In this document: positions 58,480 through 64,000 of the stretch, in pieces | Layout of the letters: each line of letters starts with the position of its first letter | Numbering within the stretch: the first letter of the stretch is position 1 | Source of the DNA: CATOSP01 sp034422355 | Lineage (GTDB): Bacteria; Chloroflexota; Dehalococcoidia; Lucifugimonadales; UBA3495 | Assembly: GCA_034422355.1 (NCBI GenBank) | Contig: DAOUJS010000131.1 | Span: forward strand, 44,027 to 108,026 | Direction: 5' to 3' | Length of the DNA stretch: 64,000 bases | Program-made: the position numbers and the translations under genes | Notes under the pieces: generated by a model | What the model saw: only the letters and a program-made list of their open reading frames with translations | What the model was told of the DNA's origin: nothing | Databases searched by the model: none

Positions 58480-60402
58480 ATGGCCACACGGTCACTAATG
58501 AGCTCGAGGTTCGAACGCCGCCTGCTGGCGGCACCCGACCGGCCGGGCGTTTACCTGATGAAAGACGCCCGGGGCAATGTGTTGTACGTCGGCAAGGCCA
58601 GCGTTCTTAGCAACCGGCTCCGGTCCTACTTCGGTTCCCCCTCCGGTCTTCCCGCCAAGACCCGGCGAATGCTGGGACAACTTGACGACTTCGAGTGCAT
58701 CGTCACCGACACTGAGGCCGAGGCGCTGATCCTGGAAAACACTCTGATCAAGCGTCACCGGCCCCGCTACAATGCCCGTCTCAAGGACGACAAGACCTAC
58801 CCGTACCTGAAGATCGCGCTCAACGAGGACTTCCCGAGGGTGTACATCACCCGGCGGGTAGCCAAGGACGGCGCGCGCTACTTCGGTCCCTTCGCCACCA
58901 CTGGGACGGTTCGGAAGACCATGGACCTGGTGAAACGGCTGTTTCCCTACAGGTCTTGCACCAAGAACATCACGGGCAAAGACCCGCGCCCATGCCTGGA
59001 ATACTTCATCAACAGATGCGTTGCCCCCTGCACCGGCTATGCCACCAGGGAAGACTACGACAAGGTCATCCAGCAGGTGGTCCTGTTCATGGAAGGGGAT
59101 ACGGAGGCGGTCACACGGGACCTTCAGGAGAACATGCAGAAGGCATCGGACAACCTGGAGTTCGAGCGGGCCGCTGTGCTGCGGGACCGAATGCGAAGCG
59201 TGGAGCGGGTGGCCGAGGAGCAACGCATCAAGGTAGACGCCAACCCGGTCAGCGACATGGACGTTATAGCCCTGGCCCAGAAGGACCAGGAGACCTGGAT
59301 GGAAGTGTTTTTCGTCCGGCGCAACAAGCTCATCGGACGGGACCACTTCTTCATGGAGGGGGCGCAGGAGGACGACCCGGGGCTGATCATCGGCCAGTTC
59401 ATCAAGCAGTTCTACCAGTCGGCGTCGGAGATCCCCCGCCGCATACTGGTCCAGCACCCGCTGGAAGAGGAGGAGCTTATCCGGGAGTGGCTGCAAGGCC
59501 TGCGGGGTGGTCCGGTACGCATAGTCCTCCCCAAGCGGGGCCAGCACAAGAAGCTGGTCAATCTGGTGGCGGAGAACGCCAGCCAGGGCCTGGACCAGTA
59601 CCGTGTCCGGTGGCTGGACAATACCGACGTCATCAGGAGCGCGATGGCGGAGTTGCGGGAGGAGTTGGGCTTGCCCCAGGCCCCAGGGTCCGACAGCTTG
59701 CGCCGGATGGAGTGCTACGACATCTCCCACATCCAGGGGTCCAACACCGTCGGCAGCATGGTAGTGTTCGAGGAGGGCAGGCCAAAGCCATCCCAATACC
59801 GCCGCTTTCGGGTAAAGACCGTCGAGGGCGTGGACGACTTCGAGAGCATGCGGGAGGTTCTGCGCCGGAGGTTCAACCGGATGGCCGAGGTCCGGGCGCG
59901 TCAGGCCCGCGAAAGAGGCACGGGGGACGACGGGGATTCCCGCCCGGCCCCGGCTGAAGAAGACCATACGTGGGGAATCTTCCCGGACCTTGTCCTGATT
60001 GACGGCGGGAAGGGACAGCTCTCAGCGGCCCTGGAGGTGCTCCTGGAGATGGGGTTGGACAACGTGCCACTGGCCTCCCTGGCCAAGGAGAACGAATGGC
60101 TGTTCGTTCCCCACACTCCGGAGCCCATCATTCTCCCAAGGGACTCCCAGGCGCTGTACCTGGTGCAGCGGATCCGCGACGAGGCGCACCGCTTCGCCGT
60201 CACCTACCACCGCAACCTGCGCAGTAAGAGCAGCCTGCGTTCGCCCATCGACTCGGTCAACGGCATAGGGCCGAAACGGAAGCGGATGCTGATGCGGAAG
60301 TTCGGTTCTCTGAATGGCATCAAACAGGCGTCGATTGACGAGATCGCCGCCGTTCCGGGGATGACCCGTTCCCTTGCCCTGCTGGTCAAGCAGAGCATCT
60401 AA
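58480..60402 (+). CDS. uvrC: excinuclease ABC subunit C
   Basis: Makes both incisions in nucleotide excision repair. The 640-residue protein has a GIY-YIG nuclease domain (GVYLMKDARGNVLYVGKA), the central FGPF, a UVR motif (LQENMQKASDNLEFERAAVLRDRM), the RNase-H-like domain with ECYDISHIQGSN and LVLIDGGKGQLSAAL, and C-terminal helix-hairpin-helix repeats (GIGPKRKRMLMRKFGSL). All are in order for UvrC. ATG 58480 is near the upstream stop. Confidence 0.95.
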   Translation: MATRSLMSSRFERRLLAAPDRPGVYLMKDARGNVLYVGKASVLSNRLRSYFGSPSGLPAKTRRMLGQLDDFECIVTDTEAEALILENTLIKRHRPRYNARLKDDKTYPYLKIALNEDFPRVYITRRVAKDGARYFGPFATTGTVRKTMDLVKRLFPYRSCTKNITGKDPRPCLEYFINRCVAPCTGYATREDYDKVIQQVVLFMEGDTEAVTRDLQENMQKASDNLEFERAAVLRDRMRSVERVAEEQRIKVDANPVSDMDVIALAQKDQETWMEVFFVRRNKLIGRDHFFMEGAQEDDPGLIIGQFIKQFYQSASEIPRRILVQHPLEEEELIREWLQGLRGGPVRIVLPKRGQHKKLVNLVAENASQGLDQYRVRWLDNTDVIRSAMAELREELGLPQAPGSDSLRRMECYDISHIQGSNTVGSMVVFEEGRPKPSQYRRFRVKTVEGVDDFESMREVLRRRFNRMAEVRARQARERGTGDDGDSRPAPAEEDHTWGIFPDLVLIDGGKGQLSAALEVLLEMGLDNVPLASLAKENEWLFVPHTPEPIILPRDSQALYLVQRIRDEAHRFAVTYHRNLRSKSSLRSPIDSVNGIGPKRKRMLMRKFGSLNGIKQASIDEIAAVPGMTRSLALLVKQSI

Positions 60403-60522
60403 CACCCCGGCGCGTTAGTCACACTTTTTGCCGTTTCTCCGGTTGCCCAACATGGTGTTGTCCGGTAGTATTGGAGCCGTACACCCAACTTTGGGCCGGG
60501 ACAATCGGACGGGCTTGGGTCC

Positions 60523-61266
60523 ATGATCAAGGTCTCTATCTCGCTCCCAAACAACGCACTGATCACCTTCGAATCGGAGGAGACTGCCGTCGTCCAGGAA
60601 GTAGTCACCGCCGTCTTGCGGGACCTTCCGCGCGACCTGATGCAGGCCGGCCAGCCGGTCCACAGCAACGGCCACACCCCCGGAAATTGGGAAGACGGCG
60701 ACGGCGCAGCCCCCCATACTCCCGCGGATAATGGGACGGCCTCCCAGGTTCCTCCGGCCGTATCCCAGCCCCAGGTCGCCGTGGAGAGCAACGGCGCCCA
60801 CACGCCTCCGACGCAGGCGCAGTCAACGCACCAACCAGAGACGATTCCGGACCCCGCCCCAATAACTCCCAGCCCCAGGGAGACTGCTCCGAGTTTCCAG
60901 GAAGGGACACAGGAGAAGATTGGCGAGGTTGGCATTACGGACCGGCGGATCGCCGAAAAAGCCGCCCTGTCTGCGGCGGCAGACCTGGCGTTCATCCAGT
61001 TTTGCCAGTCGGCCAACCCTGTAGGAGACATGCGCAAGGTGGTCGTTGCCGCCGAAGGGGCCGCCCAATTCCTGGAAATGCCCAGCGTGTCCGCGGAGGA
61101 CCTGGAAGACCTCTTCGATAGGGTAGGCTGGCTCCAGCCGCACAACTTCACTCAGACTCTCAGGAACGCTGCCCGCAGCAAGTTCCGGTGGCTGGAGCGG
61201 GTCCCCGGCCGCGCAGGGCAGTACACCGTCACCTCGTTAGGGCGGGAAACAACCCTGAACACGTGA
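60523..61266 (+). CDS. hypothetical protein with disordered middle
   Basis: A 247-residue protein. The N-terminal 40 residues (MIKVSISLPNNALITFESEE) could be an amphipathic beta segment. A low-complexity stretch rich in Pro, Gln, His and Ser (about 45-130) follows, then a helical C-terminal region (AAEGAAQFLEMPSVSAEDLEDLFDRVGWLQPHNFTQTLRNAARSKF). No known domain. It follows uvrC on the same strand. Confidence 0.55.
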   Translation: MIKVSISLPNNALITFESEETAVVQEVVTAVLRDLPRDLMQAGQPVHSNGHTPGNWEDGDGAAPHTPADNGTASQVPPAVSQPQVAVESNGAHTPPTQAQSTHQPETIPDPAPITPSPRETAPSFQEGTQEKIGEVGITDRRIAEKAALSAAADLAFIQFCQSANPVGDMRKVVVAAEGAAQFLEMPSVSAEDLEDLFDRVGWLQPHNFTQTLRNAARSKFRWLERVPGRAGQYTVTSLGRETTLNT

Positions 61267-61357
61267 CCGCCTGATTCCCCGCAGTCTTCTGTCCGCGCAG
61301 CCCCATCCCAATTGCCCCTCATGTTTAACCCAGCGCCTTTCTGTTCCTGGAAAAGCT

Positions 61358-61378
61358 CCCTCTCCCTTGGGGAGAGGG
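61358..61378 (+). repeat. short palindromic repeat CCCTCTCCC/GGGAGAGGG
   Basis: Nine-base arms with a three-base loop, between the hypothetical gene and the aldehyde dehydrogenase gene. It resembles short palindromic REP-type elements. The minus-strand T tract is poor. Confidence 0.5.
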
Positions 61379-61513
61379 GAATAAACAAACTCCCACATTT
61401 ACCTGCGCCGGGTTGCAGCCAAGACGCTCCGGGACTATTCTAGACACGGTTGCGCTGCCCCGAAGCGGGGGCCAGCCGCAGCGCCGCGAAATCAGCAAAC
61501 TGGAGTGTGGGCC

Positions 61514-62926
61514 ATGAGGATGTACCTGAACGGCAACTGGGTAGACCGGGACGAGACTATACCGGTGTTCAACCCCTTCGACCAGACGGTGATCGACACC
61601 GTACCCAAGGGGAATGCCGCCGACGTTGACCTGGCCATCGGCAGCGCCGTCCGGGGCGCCGAAGCGATGGCCAAGCTCCCCGCCTACGAGCGTTACGCCA
61701 TCCTCCGCCGCACCGCCGACCTGATGGCCGAGCGGGCCGAAGAACTGGGACGCACCATCACCCTGGAGGAAGGCAAGGTAATCTCTGAAGGCCGCGGCGA
61801 GGTGCAGCGGGCCATCCAGACCATCACCACGTCCGCCGAGGAAGCCAAGCGCCTGCACGGCGAGACGGTGCCCCTGGACGCCGCTCCGGGCAACGTGAGC
61901 CAGTTCGGGTTCACTATCCGGGTCCCGGTTGGGGTGGTAGCAGCCATCGCTCCCTTCAACTTCCCCCTCAACCTGGTCTGCCACAAGGTCGGCCCAGCCC
62001 TGGCCGCGGGCAACTCGGTAGTGCTCAAGCCCGCAGGTGACACGCCTCTCTCGGCGCTGAAGCTGGTGGAGCTTCTTTTGGAGGCGGGTCTGCCGGACGA
62101 GGCCATACAGTGCATCACCGGCCCCGGCAGCGAGATCGGCGACGTCCTCACCGGAGACCCGCGGGTGCGCAAGATCACTTTCACCGGCAGCATGGAGATC
62201 GGTGAGCGCATCTGCCGCAACGCGGGCATCAAGAAGGTAACGATGGAACTTGGCTCCAACAGCCCGCTCATCGTCATGTCCGACGCCGACCTGGAGAGGG
62301 TCGCCGCCGCCACCGTGGCCAGCGGGTTCGCCAACGCCGGACAGGTCTGCATCTCCACCCAGCGGGTGTTCGCCGACCGCCGCATCTACGCCGACTTCCT
62401 GGATGCCCTGGTCGCTCCCACCGAGGCTTTCTCCACCGGCAACCCGCTGGATGAAGCGATACGGATGGGTCCCATGATCCGGGCAACCGACGCCGACCGT
62501 GTGGGACAGTGGATTACCGAGGCCGTGCAGGGCGGCGCACGAGTGATCGCCGGCGGCGACCACGAGGGCACCATGCACGCCCCCACGGTGGTTGCCGATG
62601 CCACGCCCGATATGCGCGTCTCCCGCGAGGAGCTTTTCGGCCCGGCCGTGGCCGTGGCCGCCTTTGACGACATCGACGACGCTATCGCCAAGGCCAACGA
62701 CACCCGGTTCGGCCTGTCGGCGGGAATTTTCACCCAGAACGTGGACTGGGCCATGCGGTTCGCCAGGGAAGTCCATTCCGGCAACCTGCACATCAACTCC
62801 CACCCCCAATGGCGCGCCGACCTGATGCCCTACGGTGGCCTCAAAGACAGCGGCATGGGCAAGGAAGGCCCCGCCTACGCGGTGCAGGAAATGACGGAGT
62901 TGAAGATGGTGGTCTTCCACCAGTAG
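61514..62926 (+). CDS. NAD(P)-dependent aldehyde dehydrogenase
   Basis: A 470-residue ALDH: IAPFNFPLNLVCHKVGPALAAGNSVVLKPA (coenzyme region), FTGSMEIGERI (Rossmann loop), the catalytic glutamate in MELGSNSPLIV, the catalytic cysteine in NAGQVCISTQR and a late EELFGPAVAVAAF. Family members oxidise succinate semialdehyde, lactaldehyde or similar. GGAG lies before ATG 61514; a GTG at 61505 is also open. The gene pairs with a PIG-L deacetylase 42 bases on. Confidence 0.93.
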   Translation: MRMYLNGNWVDRDETIPVFNPFDQTVIDTVPKGNAADVDLAIGSAVRGAEAMAKLPAYERYAILRRTADLMAERAEELGRTITLEEGKVISEGRGEVQRAIQTITTSAEEAKRLHGETVPLDAAPGNVSQFGFTIRVPVGVVAAIAPFNFPLNLVCHKVGPALAAGNSVVLKPAGDTPLSALKLVELLLEAGLPDEAIQCITGPGSEIGDVLTGDPRVRKITFTGSMEIGERICRNAGIKKVTMELGSNSPLIVMSDADLERVAAATVASGFANAGQVCISTQRVFADRRIYADFLDALVAPTEAFSTGNPLDEAIRMGPMIRATDADRVGQWITEAVQGGARVIAGGDHEGTMHAPTVVADATPDMRVSREELFGPAVAVAAFDDIDDAIAKANDTRFGLSAGIFTQNVDWAMRFAREVHSGNLHINSHPQWRADLMPYGGLKDSGMGKEGPAYAVQEMTELKMVVFHQ

Positions 62927-62968
62927 AAGCGGAGCGCGGGCATCCCGCCCCGGGAAAGGAATCCTCCT

Positions 62969-63742
62969 TTGCAAAAACCAGAAATGACCAACACCGGCAT
63001 GGAACTGATCACCCAGCCGCCCAGGCGGGCTATGGCCGTCACGCCTCACCCCGACGATTGCGAGGGCGGCTGCGGCGGCACCCTGTCCAGGTGGATCCGG
63101 GAAGCCGCAACGGAGGTCGTCATAGTGCTTTGCACCAACGGCGACAAGGGCACGTCGGACCGGGACATGACCTCTGCCAGGTTGGCGGAAACCAGGGAGC
63201 GGGAGCAGCAGGAGGCGGCCGACGTGCTGGGCGCAAAGGAGGTGGTGTTCCTTTCCTACCCCGACGGCGGGCTGGAAGACACCAAGCTCTTCCGCAGTCA
63301 GGTGGTCCGTGCCATTCGACGCCACAAGCCGGAGGTGGTCCTGGCTATCGACCCCTATCGCAGCGTCAGCCATACCCACCGCGACCACCGGATGAGCGGA
63401 CAGGTGGCCGTGGACGCAGCCTACTCTTACGCCTGGAGCTATCTCCACTTCCCGGAGCAGATCACCGAAGAGGGGCTGGAGCCGCACCGGGTCCGCGAGG
63501 CGTACCTATGGGGCAGCGAATCACCGGACATCTGCGTGGACGTCGAAGGCTTCATGGACGACAAGATCGACTCCCTTTCCAGGCACGCCAGCCAGATGGG
63601 AGGCAGGCTGGTTGACAGGGGAGACCGCTACCGGCGCTGGGCATCCCACAGCGCGGAACGCACCGGCCTGCCCTACGCTGAATCGTTTCGGAGAATACAG
63701 TTCGAGATCGGTTCCCCGGTCTGGCAGTTCCTGAACACGTAG
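62969..63742 (+). CDS. PIG-L/LmbE-family deacetylase
   Basis: A 257-residue deacetylase of the LmbE fold: VTPHPDDCEGGCGGTL (HPDD metal motif), NGDKGTSD, a FLSYPDGGLED, and SHTHRDHRMSG with the third histidine. Zinc-dependent members deacetylate GlcNAc derivatives, including mycothiol-type precursors. The TTG start at 62969 has GGAAAGGA eight bases upstream; ATG 62984 is an alternative. It follows an aldehyde dehydrogenase on the same strand. Confidence 0.9.
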   Translation: MQKPEMTNTGMELITQPPRRAMAVTPHPDDCEGGCGGTLSRWIREAATEVVIVLCTNGDKGTSDRDMTSARLAETREREQQEAADVLGAKEVVFLSYPDGGLEDTKLFRSQVVRAIRRHKPEVVLAIDPYRSVSHTHRDHRMSGQVAVDAAYSYAWSYLHFPEQITEEGLEPHRVREAYLWGSESPDICVDVEGFMDDKIDSLSRHASQMGGRLVDRGDRYRRWASHSAERTGLPYAESFRRIQFEIGSPVWQFLNT

Positions 63743-63806
63743 GGTATGCGGCCAGTGGGTCAGGGCAACCACAAGGGTTGCCCCTGCCAACGGAGGACCA
63801 TTTCGC

Positions 63807-63831
63807 ATGGGCGTCCCTCGTGGACGCCCAT
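63807..63831 (+). terminator. hairpin after the PIG-L gene
   Basis: ATGGGCGTCC and GGACGCCCAT pair perfectly around five bases, 65 bases past the stop. The T tract is weak (TATTGCTTGC). Confidence 0.55.
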
Positions 63832-63908
63832 ATTGCTTGCAACCATGACAAAATCGGCTGCCCATTATTTCTAAAGATTTCGGACTGCTAGTAGACCAAC
63901 CGCTTTGA

Positions 63909-63988
63909 AATGATGGGTTACATTGAGTGATGTCGTACCCTATCCAGGCTTTATAAGGTAAGCTCGACAAGCTTGATTACCCATCATT
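63909..63988. repeat. inverted repeat at the window end
   Basis: AATGATGGGT (63909-63918) and ACCCATCATT (63979-63988) are perfect ten-base inverted copies 60 bases apart, in AT-richer sequence with no gene. The 3' side of the structure is cut off by the window edge. Confidence 0.5.
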
Positions 63989-64000
63989 ACAAAAAGTTCG

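Noticed and set aside
58496..58525. tRNA-like words such as GAGGTTCGAACGCC
   Set aside because: They fall within uvrC codons and lack acceptor or anticodon stems. No tRNA with a full cloverleaf was found in the window.
58495..59967. A 490-codon minus-strand frame opposite uvrC
   Set aside because: It is a shadow of uvrC, which has complete UvrC domains; composition is Val, Leu and Gly biased.
61325..63487. A 720-codon open frame on the minus strand opposite the aldehyde dehydrogenase
   Set aside because: It covers the ALDH and deacetylase genes, which have full catalytic motifs on the plus strand. The minus translation is rich in His, Gly, Val and Ala without any domain, typical of high-GC antisense frames.

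Overview
The window looks like a chromosomal segment of a high-GC bacterium. The best guess is a Chloroflexota member (Dehalococcoidia/SAR202-like), at moderate confidence. The grounds are GC-rich codon use, a Gram-positive-style T-box leader, separate GlnRS and GluRS genes, a PaREP1-like protein, and a mixture of flavin, GMC, thiolase-like and polysaccharide-deacetylase-like enzymes typical of that group. No rRNA, tRNA, CRISPR array, prophage or intact insertion sequence was seen.

Layout. 1-5.7 kb: two PuuE-like deacetylase-fold hydrolases, a small membrane protein, a HicAB toxin-antitoxin pair, a glutamine-synthetase-family ligase and a DUF6282-like amidohydrolase. The last two genes have near-identical promoters. 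5.7-11.1 kb: tilS, a histidine phosphatase and a CorC-type membrane protein on the minus strand, then tsaD. 11.1-20.9 kb: the most unusual region, a plus-strand cluster of a truncated vWA copy, a 59-residue small ORF, two full vWA proteins, a PP2C phosphatase, two paralogous kinase-like proteins, a multi-pass membrane protein and a zinc-ribbon/TM/Pro-Thr-linker protein. It resembles an expanded TerY-P (vWA-PP2C-kinase) phosphosignalling triad. 20.9-23 kb: a T-box leader and ilvB. 23-31.7 kb: fumC, a second HicAB pair with an N-terminally extended HicB, a GMC oxidoreductase, an iron-ADH homologue lacking metal ligands, a second TPP enzyme, a retropepsin-like protein and a PaREP1-like protein. 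31.7-45.2 kb: mtaB, an MBL hydrolase, a minus-strand run of alpha/beta hydrolase, lspA, RluA-family synthase, gltX and glnS, then ltaE, a DUF5678-like/aspartic-protease pair, an isochorismatase-fold protein and rarA. 45.2-64 kb: an LLM flavin oxidoreductase, an acyl-CoA carboxylase beta subunit, folP-folK, a metal-binding-type lipoprotein, groEL, a Dcd/dUTPase, queG, an EVE protein, a thiolase-like protein, a Xer recombinase, uvrC, an aldehyde dehydrogenase and a PIG-L deacetylase.

Several dispersed short repeats occur. A REP-like element (core ATTCCCGCGAAAGCGGGAAT) lies inside folK and queG in frame and at the end of lspA. A second repeat forms an insertion in the RluA-family gene and has a copy upstream of the vWA cluster. 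A hairpin carrying GTGGAGGACCCAC sits in the same orientation just upstream of two unrelated genes.

Most functions are housekeeping: tRNA modification and charging, folate, DNA repair, and protein folding or export. The accessory content is concentrated in the vWA/kinase cluster, the toxin-antitoxin-like pairs and the catabolic enzymes. All calls come from reading motifs in the sequence; no database search was possible.
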